Shown piece after piece: positions 24,474-31,949 of a stretch of DNA of 45,790 bases. Both the position numbers and the translations under genes were made by a program. This stretch comes from JAVJUV01 sp047314965 (GTDB lineage Bacteria > Pseudomonadota > Alphaproteobacteria > Rhodobacterales > Rhodobacteraceae): NCBI RefSeq assembly GCF_047314965.1, contig NZ_JBLBVK010000029.1, positions 1-45,790 of the forward strand, in the 5' to 3' direction. Numbering within the stretch: position 1 is the first letter of the stretch; each line of letters opens with the position of its first letter. The notes beneath the pieces were generated by a model. The model saw nothing but the letters and a program-made list of their open reading frames with translations. It searched no databases and had not been told where the DNA came from.

Positions 24474-25697
24474 ATGGATTACCAGTCGTTTTTCGAGGAA
24501 CAGCTTCAGGCGCTTCGGGATGAAGGCAATTATCGGGTCTTTGCCGACCTCGAACGGCATCGCGGAGAGTTCCCGCATGCAACACGCCGCAACGGGCAGG
24601 GTGCCTCGGATGTGACGATCTGGTGTTCCAACGACTATCTTGGAATGGGACAGCATCCCGAAGTCCTCGCCGCGATGCACAAGGCGCTCGACCGCTCTGG
24701 CGCCGGGGCAGGGGGCACGCGCAACATCTCGGGGACGACCCACGACCACGTGGAACTCGAGGCGGAACTGGCCGACCTGCATGGCAAGGAAGCGGCACTC
24801 CTCTTCACCTCCGGATATGTTTCGAACTGGGCCGCTCTTGGGACCCTTGGCGCGAAGATTCCGGGGCTGGTGATCCTGTCCGACAGCCTGAACCATGCCT
24901 CTATGATCGAAGGCATCCGTCACAGCCGCGCCCAGAAGGTGATCTGGAAGCACAACGATCTCGAAGACCTCGAGGCCAGGCTTCAGGCGCTTCCCGCAAA
25001 TGCGCCAAAGCTGATCGCGTTCGAATCCGTCTATTCGATGGATGGCGACATCGCTCCGATCAAGGAAATCTGCGACCTTGCCGACAAGTACGGCGCGATG
25101 ACCTATCTCGACGAAGTGCATGCCGTTGGCATGTATGGCTCGCGCGGCGGCGGTGTTGCTGAACGCGAAGGCCTGATGGACAGGCTGACCATAATCGAGG
25201 GCACCCTTGGCAAGGCCTTCGGCGTTGTCGGCGGGTATATCGCCGCATCAGCCGCGCTTTGCGACTTCGTGCGCTCTTTCGCCTCCGGCTTCATCTTCAC
25301 CACCGCTTTGCCGCCCCACGTTGCTGCCGGTGCAGCGGCCTCGATCCGGCACCTCAAGGCCTCCGGAACCGAGCGTGAGGCGCATCAGTCGCGTGTCGCC
25401 GAGGTTCGCGAACGTCTTGACGCGTTGGGCATTCCCCACGTGAAGAACCCAAGTCACATCATTCCGGTGATGGTCGGCGATCCGGTGAAGTGTAAATACA
25501 TCTCCGACCTCCTCCTGGAAAAACACGGGATCTATATTCAGCCGATCAACTATCCGACGGTCCCCAAGGGAACCGAGCGCCTGCGGATCACCCCGTCGCC
25601 GGTTCACAAGGCCGAGGATGTCGACAAGCTGGTCAACGCGCTTTGCGATCTCTGGACACAGTGCCAGCTCGCGCGCCGCCCGATGGCGGCCCAGTAG
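24474..25697 (+). CDS. hemA: 5-aminolevulinate synthase
   Basis: A 407-residue PLP enzyme that condenses glycine with succinyl-CoA, the first step of haem synthesis in alphaproteobacteria. The PLP lysine is Lys247 in GTLGKAFG, one residue from the Rhodobacter enzyme's Lys248. The DEVHAVG cofactor segment is at 213-219, and GAGAGGTRNISG (76-87) is family-specific. The length is complete. A chromosomal copy is expected in the host, so this is probably a second synthase, comparable to hemA/hemT pairs. Its position in the sox region suggests it supports cytochrome production. It converges on the second YeeE gene 12 bases away. Confidence 0.95.
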   Translation: MDYQSFFEEQLQALRDEGNYRVFADLERHRGEFPHATRRNGQGASDVTIWCSNDYLGMGQHPEVLAAMHKALDRSGAGAGGTRNISGTTHDHVELEAELADLHGKEAALLFTSGYVSNWAALGTLGAKIPGLVILSDSLNHASMIEGIRHSRAQKVIWKHNDLEDLEARLQALPANAPKLIAFESVYSMDGDIAPIKEICDLADKYGAMTYLDEVHAVGMYGSRGGGVAEREGLMDRLTIIEGTLGKAFGVVGGYIAASAALCDFVRSFASGFIFTTALPPHVAAGAAASIRHLKASGTEREAHQSRVAEVRERLDALGIPHVKNPSHIIPVMVGDPVKCKYISDLLLEKHGIYIQPINYPTVPKGTERLRITPSPVHKAEDVDKLVNALCDLWTQCQLARRPMAAQ

Positions 25698-25709
25698 GTT
25701 CAAACGCGG

Positions 25710-26774
25710 TCAGGCCGGCGTCGCGCTGGTCTGAAACCCATTCGACACGAAGATTGTAAGCAGGGCGCCGGCCCACATCGCGGCAACGGCGATCCATGCC
25801 GTCAGTGACAGGATTGCGCCGCCTGAAACGCCTGCGCCTACGGCGCAGCCTCCGGCCAGCATCGCGCCGAACCCCATCATCACGGCTCCGACCAGATACC
25901 GCTCCATCGGCGTGTCCGCTCCAAAACGCTGGATCTTCCACTCACCGGCTATGGCGGCCATCAGCGCCGATCCGAGAAAGACACCGGGAACCAGCCCGAT
26001 GCCGAAATTCAGCGCCATCGAGCGTTCGGCGACCAGCGCCATCAGCGTGTCCGTCGAGGGGCCCGTGAACGTGACGCTGGAAATGGGTACGACTTCGAAC
26101 GAGGTCGATGCGATCATCCATGTCAGCCACCAACCCAATGCGACCGCCAGACCGACGAAAACACCCGCAATGGTCCGGCTCACGGCCACGCTGTGCCGGA
26201 AGGCCATGACCATGCCAAGTCCGAGGCCCGCGAGGCCGATAAGGATCACTGCTGTCCGCGAAAGCCCGAAGATCACCATCAGGTCCCGGTCGATGCCACC
26301 CGTGATAGTCCAGAGCCCCGCCACCCATTCCCGTGCCGGTGCAAGAACGCCGCGATAGGACGCCTGCGCGACCAGAGTTACCACGAGTCCTGCGATCAGG
26401 GCGCGCAGGTTTCCGGTTCCCGAGAGAACCAGTAGCCGGCTTGCGCATCCGCGGGCGAGGATCATCCCTGATCCGAACAGCAGCCCTCCGATGATCGCTC
26501 CGCTCAGACTGCCGGTCGCCGCCAGTTGGCGCGCGGACGAAACATCCAGAATCCCGGCGAGAACGGCAAGCTGGGTTGCTATCAATGCCGAGAAAAAGGC
26601 GATCAGCCAGATGGCCATCCGGTCTGCGGGATGGGCCTCGGCGACTTCGGCGGTAGCGGCGCGCAGGCAGAAGCGCGAATGCTGGGCCGCGACGCCAAAA
26701 ATCAGCCCGGTGGTCAGCCCGGCCAGCGCCAGGACAACCCCGTCACCCCATCTTTCGAGAAGCGTTTCCAACAT
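25710..26774 (-). CDS. Second YeeE/YedE-family sulfur-compound transporter
   Basis: A 354-residue membrane protein with about nine or ten hydrophobic segments. Family motifs are present: SRFCLRAA (33-40), ARGCASRLLVLSGTGNLRAL (around 108-127) and AGGCAVGAGVSGG (around 315-327), each with a cysteine likely to bind the sulfur substrate. It is distinct in sequence from the copy at 12905. It is convergent with hemA, and an FNR-type box lies about 48 bases upstream of its start. Having two YeeE proteins suggests different substrates or directions, for example thiosulfate uptake versus sulfane-sulfur handling; neither can be assigned from sequence alone. Confidence 0.85.
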   Translation of the reverse strand: MLETLLERWGDGVVLALAGLTTGLIFGVAAQHSRFCLRAATAEVAEAHPADRMAIWLIAFFSALIATQLAVLAGILDVSSARQLAATGSLSGAIIGGLLFGSGMILARGCASRLLVLSGTGNLRALIAGLVVTLVAQASYRGVLAPAREWVAGLWTITGGIDRDLMVIFGLSRTAVILIGLAGLGLGMVMAFRHSVAVSRTIAGVFVGLAVALGWWLTWMIASTSFEVVPISSVTFTGPSTDTLMALVAERSMALNFGIGLVPGVFLGSALMAAIAGEWKIQRFGADTPMERYLVGAVMMGFGAMLAGGCAVGAGVSGGAILSLTAWIAVAAMWAGALLTIFVSNGFQTSATPA

Positions 26775-26821
26775 GACAAATTCCTTTGGCGCGGGGGTAC
26801 CAGAGGCAGGGGAGGTCAGGC

Positions 26822-26835
26822 ATGATTTGGATCAA
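26822..26835 (-). promoter_or_regulatory. FNR-type box upstream of the second YeeE gene
   Basis: ATGAT-TTGG-ATCAA on the plus strand (TTGAT-CCAA-ATCAT on the gene strand), one mismatch from TTGAT-N4-ATCAA. It sits about 48 bases upstream of the start codon at 26774. Confidence 0.5.
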
Positions 26836-26841
26836 GCACCG

Positions 26842-27783
26842 TCACTCCCACTCCATCTGCTCGAAGACCCGGCCTGCATTCTTCGTCGCCAGTTCCTCGA
26901 ACGTATCGAGATTCTGGAACGGTGTTTGATCGACGTAGTACGCCCCCGCCAGATCCCCTCCCGCATCGATGTGTTCACCGATGCGGTCCCTTATCCAGAC
27001 CAGGTAATCCTTCGTGTAGCGTCGGACCTGATCCATGTTCGTCGGGTGCCCGTGACCCGGGATCACGTAGGTGGCATCCAGCACCTCGAATTCGTTGTCC
27101 CAGGTCTCCAGCCAGTCGGCCGTGATCGTATCCTCGAAGATCGGCAGCATGCGCTCGTGAAAGGCCATGTCGCCCGAGATCACCAGACTTTGGTTCGGAA
27201 GCCATACGACGATGTCGCCCGGCGAATGCGCCGGCCCCAGATAGCGCGCCTCGATCCTGAAATCTCCAAGCTCGACGATATATTCGTCGGCGAAGGTCTC
27301 GGTCGGCTGCACCGCCTCGGTGCCCTCTGCCTTGTCGCGATTATAGGCCCGCATCCCCACGAGGATCTGGTCGCCATGGGCCTCGAATTCCGAGGCGGCA
27401 TCTTCATGGGCTACGATCTTCACACCCTGTTCCTGCCAATAGCTATTGCCCAGCATGGCATGACCTTGCCCGTTCTCGTTGAACACAAGAACCACCGGCT
27501 GGTCGGTGATGGCCTTGATCTCCTGATGCAGCGCTTCCGCCAGCACATAGGCCGCGCCTCCGTTGATAACGACAACGCCTTCGCCAGTGACGATGAAGGA
27601 CAGGTTGTTATTGTGTCCCGTGTTCTCATAAGTCGGCGGCGCCGTGGCCCCGATCGCGGACCAGACGCCGGGAATGAATTCGACGGGCTTGGCGTAGAGG
27701 GGCGAGTTTGGATACTGATCCGCGATTTCCTCGGATGCGAATGCGGGCGCCGCAATCAGCGCAAGGATCAAAGCCCGGATCAT
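26842..27783 (-). CDS. SoxH-like periplasmic metallo-beta-lactamase-fold protein with degenerate metal motif
   Basis: A 313-residue protein with a signal peptide (ending AFA, residue 16) and the metallo-beta-lactamase fold. Later metal-site elements are kept (PAHSPGD, SGD, IPGHGHP), but the first motif HxHxDH reads Glu103-Asn-Gly-Gln-Gly-His108, so only its last histidine remains. A different metal site or a changed reaction is likely. It overlaps the upstream metallo-hydrolase by four bases (ATGA), and GGAGG precedes it. Paracoccus sox loci end with soxG and soxH of similar size and class, so I read this pair as their counterparts, with moderate confidence. Confidence 0.75.
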   Translation of the reverse strand: MIRALILALIAAPAFASEEIADQYPNSPLYAKPVEFIPGVWSAIGATAPPTYENTGHNNNLSFIVTGEGVVVINGGAAYVLAEALHQEIKAITDQPVVLVFNENGQGHAMLGNSYWQEQGVKIVAHEDAASEFEAHGDQILVGMRAYNRDKAEGTEAVQPTETFADEYIVELGDFRIEARYLGPAHSPGDIVVWLPNQSLVISGDMAFHERMLPIFEDTITADWLETWDNEFEVLDATYVIPGHGHPTNMDQVRRYTKDYLVWIRDRIGEHIDAGGDLAGAYYVDQTPFQNLDTFEELATKNAGRVFEQMEWE

Positions 27784-28673
27784 GATGCTTCCTCCAAGAA
27801 GCGATATCCATCGCCGGCCGCCTCGATCCGGCCCAATCCGCCAGCAGGCAGATGGAAACCGACCATCAGCAGACCCGTATCCGCCAACTCGGCAAGCAGC
27901 GCCTGCCGAGTCACGATTCCGGCCTCCACATCTTGATCCGCGCCCGACGCCCAACCGGGCTTCTGCAGGGCAAGGTGGCCGTTGCCGATCGCATCACCAA
28001 CGATCAGCGCAGTATCGCTGACCATGAACGCCATGTGCCCGGGCGTATGACCATAAGTGGCGCGCGCGACCACGCCGGGTACCACCGTATCGCCGTCGGA
28101 GAAGGTATTGAGGCCATCCGAGATAGCCTCCAGCCGGTTCCTTGCGCCCACGGCGAAAGATGCGCGGGCCTCGCCGATCTCATCGACCGTTGCGGGGTTC
28201 AGCCAGTAGTCGACCTCGTCCTGTCCGATGTGATGGGTGGCCTCGGAAAACAGGGGCTCATCGAAATCATCCAGTACGCCCCAGATGTGATCGGGATGGG
28301 CATGCGTGAAAACCACGTCCGTCACGTCCTCCGGCGCGACACCGGCCGCTTCGAGGCTGTCCAGGATCGTGCCTGCGCTCGGCATGAAGTTCGCACCCGA
28401 TCCCGCATCGAACAGAATGGTCCGCTCCCCGTCCTGGTAAAGTGTCAGGTTGCAGGGTGTCTCGACCGTGTCGCCAGTGATTCCGGCGATCTCACGGGCC
28501 ATGGACCGGTCAGCCTCGGGTAGGGCGCCAAGGGTGAAATCGGCGGGCAAGACAAGATATCCGTCGCTGACCGTGGTCAGCGTCCCCGAGCCGACGGCCA
28601 TGCGCGCGATGGACTTACCAGCGACAAGCGAAAATGCGGCTCCAAGGCCAAAGGTTCTGCGAGTCAGACGCAT
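27780..28673 (-). CDS. SoxG/SoxH-like Tat-exported metallo-beta-lactamase-fold hydrolase
   Basis: A 297-residue protein with a Tat signal (LTRRTFGLG, residues 3-11) and the intact zinc motif THAHPDH (123-129), followed by HTPGHM and GDAIGNG, which complete a two-zinc site. The ATG at 28673 has a GGGAGG site. It heads a two-gene unit with the degenerate paralogue. A candidate SoxR box lies 18 bases upstream (28691-28715), which ties this unit to the sox regulon although it points the opposite way from soxB-F. The substrate is unknown; SoxG/SoxH proteins have no settled function. Confidence 0.78.
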   Translation of the reverse strand: MRLTRRTFGLGAAFSLVAGKSIARMAVGSGTLTTVSDGYLVLPADFTLGALPEADRSMAREIAGITGDTVETPCNLTLYQDGERTILFDAGSGANFMPSAGTILDSLEAAGVAPEDVTDVVFTHAHPDHIWGVLDDFDEPLFSEATHHIGQDEVDYWLNPATVDEIGEARASFAVGARNRLEAISDGLNTFSDGDTVVPGVVARATYGHTPGHMAFMVSDTALIVGDAIGNGHLALQKPGWASGADQDVEAGIVTRQALLAELADTGLLMVGFHLPAGGLGRIEAAGDGYRFLEEAS

Positions 28674-28690
28674 CACCGTTCCTCCCTTAA

Positions 28691-28715
28691 ATTCATGTAA
28701 TCGAATATGATGAAT
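28691..28715 (-). promoter_or_regulatory. Candidate SoxR operator before the metallo-hydrolase pair
   Basis: A dyad with ATTCAT and ATGAAT ends and an internal CGAATATG, closely resembling the element between soxS and soxV (14764-14787). It lies in the promoter position of the gene starting at 28673. Confidence 0.6.
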
Positions 28716-28754
28716 CAAGGGACAGAAGGCAACAACAAAGCACAGCCTCGTTGC

Positions 28755-28783
28755 CCCGCATAACATGAATTATGTTAAGCGGG
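28755..28783. other. Long inverted repeat at the end of the ABC transporter operon
   Basis: Arms CCCGC-A-TAACAT and ATGTTA-A-GCGGG around GAATT, with one A-A mismatch. It spans the stop codon of the last ABC gene. There is no T-run, so it is an imperfect terminator or an mRNA end-protecting hairpin separating the ABC operon from the metallo-hydrolase promoter. Confidence 0.5.
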
Positions 28784-29776
28784 AATGGTCTCCATCAGTT
28801 CCTTCCAGCGATGGCAGGACACTTCATGGCCTGATCCGTCGCCCTCCAGCTGGGGCTCCACGGACTTGCAGACATCGATCGCATGGGGGCAGCGCGTGTG
28901 GAACTTGCACCCCGGGGGCTGGTTCGTCGGCGAAGGGATCTCGCCCTCCAGCTTCTGAGCCTTACCGCGATCATCGGGGTCCAGCGATGGGATCGCCGAG
29001 AAGAGAGCCTTTGTGTAGGGATGTCGTGGAGCGGCGAAAAGCTTGCGTGTCGGCGCCGTTTCGACCAGCCGGCCAAGGTACATCACAGCCACGTGGTCGC
29101 ATGTATGCGCCACGACCGACAGGTCATGGCTGATGAACATGAAGGTCAGTCCCAGATCCTTCTGAAGCTGCTTCAGCAAGTTCAAGACGTCCGCCTGGAT
29201 CGACACATCCAGCGCCGCCACGCTCTCATCGGCCACGACGAACTTCGGATCGGACACCAAAGCGCGCGCAATAGAGATCCGCTGGCGCTGGCCACCGGAA
29301 AACGCGTGCGGGAACCGCCGCAGGTGCTCAAGGTTCAGCCTGCACTTCGCGGCGATCTCTCGGACCCGGGCATCGGTTTCTGCCCGCGTCCTGGTGATGC
29401 CCATGACCTCCAGCGGTTCGGCTATGATGTCGCGCACGGTCATTCGGGGTGACAGTGCCGCGTATGGGTCCTGGAAGATCAGCTGAGCGCGCTTGCGATA
29501 GTCTTTCAGCTGTTCCTTGCTGATCTTCTCGAGATCATACTCGACCTCGCCGTCCGAATAATGCGCGTTTCCCCCGGTGATCGGTACCGCCTTCAGAAGA
29601 GCGCGTCCAAGGGTCGTTTTGCCCGACCCGGACTCGCCGACCAGACCAAAGAAGCTGCCCTTCTCGATGTGAATGGTGACGTTGTCGACGGCCTTCAACG
29701 TGAACTTGTTGAACAAGCCCTTTCCGATCTGAAAGCCGACGGAAAGGTTCTCGGCGCGGATCAGGGTCTCCGTCAT
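28775..29776 (-). CDS. Oligopeptide-type ABC transporter ATP-binding protein (DppF/OppF-like)
   Basis: A 333-residue ATPase with Walker A GESGSGKTT, Q-loop FQDPYAAL, signature FSGGQRQRIS, Walker B VVADES and switch histidine ISHDL. The C-terminal oligopeptide-type extension has the cysteine cluster (GCKFHTRCPHA and so on) that can hold an iron-sulfur cluster. It is the last gene of the five-gene operon and overlaps the preceding ATPase gene by four bases. I chose the ATG at 29776, the coupled start. It powers uptake of whatever the large binding protein captures. Confidence 0.93.
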   Translation of the reverse strand: MTETLIRAENLSVGFQIGKGLFNKFTLKAVDNVTIHIEKGSFFGLVGESGSGKTTLGRALLKAVPITGGNAHYSDGEVEYDLEKISKEQLKDYRKRAQLIFQDPYAALSPRMTVRDIIAEPLEVMGITRTRAETDARVREIAAKCRLNLEHLRRFPHAFSGGQRQRISIARALVSDPKFVVADESVAALDVSIQADVLNLLKQLQKDLGLTFMFISHDLSVVAHTCDHVAVMYLGRLVETAPTRKLFAAPRHPYTKALFSAIPSLDPDDRGKAQKLEGEIPSPTNQPPGCKFHTRCPHAIDVCKSVEPQLEGDGSGHEVSCHRWKELMETIPA

Positions 29777-30768
29777 TCCGCTGCCTCCCGGTAGATGTGA
29801 CATGCCACCTTGTGATCCGCATTTACGTTGATTTCGTGCGGCAGGCGGCTGGAGCATTCGGGCCCGACGATCTGTGAGCATCGGGTATTGAAGACGCAGC
29901 CCGCAGGACGCTCCAGCGGCGACGGAATGTCCCCGGGTACGGGCGTCAGCGGCGCGTCCAGATCATCCAGCTTGGGAAGCGCTGAAATCAGTCCCTGCGT
30001 GTAGGGATGTTTCGGATTTCGGATAACTTCCCGAACGGGCCCTTCTTCGATCAGCCGGCCAAGGTACATCACGTTCACCCGGTCGCAGGTCTGCGCCACG
30101 ACTCCCAGGTCATGGGTGATGAAGATGATGCCCATGTGGAACTCGTTCACCAGGTCTTTCATCAGGTCGATCACCTGCGCCTGGATGGTCACGTCCAGCG
30201 CTGTTGTCGGCTCGTCGGCGATCAGCAGCTTGGGCTTGGTGGAGAGTGCCATGGCGATCATCGCTCGCTGCCGCATGCCACCCGACAGCTCGAAGGCGTA
30301 CTGATCGAAACGCCTTGACGCGTCCGAGATCCCCACCCTGTCCAGCATCTCGACAGAGATCTCCTTGGCCTTGGCCTTCGACATGTCCGAATGCAGCTGC
30401 AACTGCTCGACCATCTGCTTGCCGATCGTGATGGCCGGCGCGAAACTGGCCATCGGCTCCTGGAAGATCATCGAGATCGCACCGCCCCGCACGACCTTCA
30501 GTTCCGACGGGCGCTTCAGCGAAAGAACGTCAACCGGCCCGTCTTCCGTATGAAGCGTGATCTTCGACTCGGGCGTGTAAACCGCATTCCGGGCGTTCAG
30601 GTGCATCAGCGACTTCGCCGTCACGGATTTGCCTGAACCCGACTCGCCCACCAGCCCCATGACCTCGCCTTTCTTCAGCGAAAAGGACACGTCATCGACT
30701 GCGGTGATCAGACCCTCGTCTGTTCTGAATTGCAGCGTCAGGTTCTCGACGTCGATCAGCGCGCTCAT
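29773..30768 (-). CDS. Oligopeptide-type ABC transporter ATP-binding protein (DppD/OppD-like)
   Basis: A 331-residue ATPase, partner of the following gene. Walker A GESGSGKS, Q-loop FQEPMASF, signature LSGGMRQRAM, Walker B LLIADEPTTALD and ITHDLG are all present, together with the C-terminal oligopeptide-transporter extension containing GCVFNTRC. It overlaps the permease upstream and the second ATPase downstream by four bases each. The start at 30768 begins with the typical MSALIDVENL; the longer frame upstream is a shadow of the permease gene. Confidence 0.93.
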   Translation of the reverse strand: MSALIDVENLTLQFRTDEGLITAVDDVSFSLKKGEVMGLVGESGSGKSVTAKSLMHLNARNAVYTPESKITLHTEDGPVDVLSLKRPSELKVVRGGAISMIFQEPMASFAPAITIGKQMVEQLQLHSDMSKAKAKEISVEMLDRVGISDASRRFDQYAFELSGGMRQRAMIAMALSTKPKLLIADEPTTALDVTIQAQVIDLMKDLVNEFHMGIIFITHDLGVVAQTCDRVNVMYLGRLIEEGPVREVIRNPKHPYTQGLISALPKLDDLDAPLTPVPGDIPSPLERPAGCVFNTRCSQIVGPECSSRLPHEINVNADHKVACHIYREAAE

Positions 30769-31949
30769 TTGTTCGCCTCCGAATAGGGATCGGCGGCGTC
30801 GCGCAGTCCATCGCCCACGAAGACGAAGGCCATCACGAGAGCGATGAAGAAGAGAACGGGAATGAAGTACCACTGATAGTTCAGCATGACGTCGGCGCTC
30901 GTCGCATTCTGCAGCATCACGCCCAGAGACGAGACAGGATCCTTCAGGCCAAGCCCGATGAACGACAAGGCGGTTTCGGAGAGAACCATGTAGGGAAACG
31001 AGATCACCAGGTCGACGATGATGTAGCTTGTGAAACTGGGCAGAAGATGCCGCCGGATGACATGCGAGGATGACGCGCCGCACAGTTGGGCCGCCAGCAC
31101 GTATTCCTGGTTTCTCTCAGTCAGAAGATGTGTCCTCACCCGCCGGGCAAGCGTGGGCCAGCCGATGAATCCAAGGATCAGAGATATATAGAAGAACCGC
31201 TGTTCGGCCGATAACTCCGGCGGCATGAAGGCCGCAACCGCCATGAACAGGGGAATTGCCGGAACGGTTCGGACGGCATCCGTGATCATCTGGATCACCC
31301 CGTCGATCCAGCCGCCGTAATAGCCGGACACCCCTCCTATGATGAGCGCAAGAAAGAACGCGATGAACACACCGATGCTGCCAACCTGAAGCGAGGTCCA
31401 GATCGCGTGAAGCGTGCGGGAAAAGATGTCCTTGCCAGCTGCATCGGTCCCGAACAGGTGGATCGCCCCTTGGTCCATGCCGAACAACCGGGTTTTCATC
31501 GGGATGAAGCCCAGTAGCTTGTAAGGCGCTCCCTCGACGAAGAACTGAACGTATCTGCGCTCGTCCTCGTTCACCTTCTCGACCCAGCGGAAGTTCGTCT
31601 CGATCGACCGCACGCGTTCGACCGTATGCAGGAACGGGCGAAGCGAACAGCCGTTCTTGTCGCAGAACTGCGGGATCGTGGGCGCGCCGTTCAGGTAGTC
31701 CTTGTTGCGCCCCGCGACGGTGGGATCATAGGGCGACAGGAAAGGCGCGAAAATTCCCGAAACGACCATAACCAACAGCACGATGGCAGCGATCATCGCC
31801 GAGCGCTGCTTCTTGAACCTGCTCCAGATCAACTGGCTCTGAGACGCTGTGAAATACGCCTCCTTGGCCCGGCGTTCGGCAGAATCATCCATCCCCGCGA
31901 CCTGGGCCGATACGGTTTTCATGTTCATCGGATCGGGTGCGTCGGTCAT
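30765..31949 (-). CDS. Oligopeptide-type ABC transporter permease (DppC/OppC-like, extended loop)
   Basis: A 394-residue inner-membrane permease. The first membrane segment (about 52-72) is followed by a long periplasmic insertion (about 80-175) with two cysteines (FCDKNGC), then the usual five segments and the permease EAA-type loop around residues 285-305. Standard DppC is about 300 residues, so roughly 90 are extra. Such extended permeases form a known subgroup, and here the binding protein is also oversized, which suggests the two insertions meet. It forms a heterodimer with the preceding permease and overlaps both neighbours by four bases. Confidence 0.92.
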   Translation of the reverse strand: MTDAPDPMNMKTVSAQVAGMDDSAERRAKEAYFTASQSQLIWSRFKKQRSAMIAAIVLLVMVVSGIFAPFLSPYDPTVAGRNKDYLNGAPTIPQFCDKNGCSLRPFLHTVERVRSIETNFRWVEKVNEDERRYVQFFVEGAPYKLLGFIPMKTRLFGMDQGAIHLFGTDAAGKDIFSRTLHAIWTSLQVGSIGVFIAFFLALIIGGVSGYYGGWIDGVIQMITDAVRTVPAIPLFMAVAAFMPPELSAEQRFFYISLILGFIGWPTLARRVRTHLLTERNQEYVLAAQLCGASSSHVIRRHLLPSFTSYIIVDLVISFPYMVLSETALSFIGLGLKDPVSSLGVMLQNATSADVMLNYQWYFIPVLFFIALVMAFVFVGDGLRDAADPYSEANK

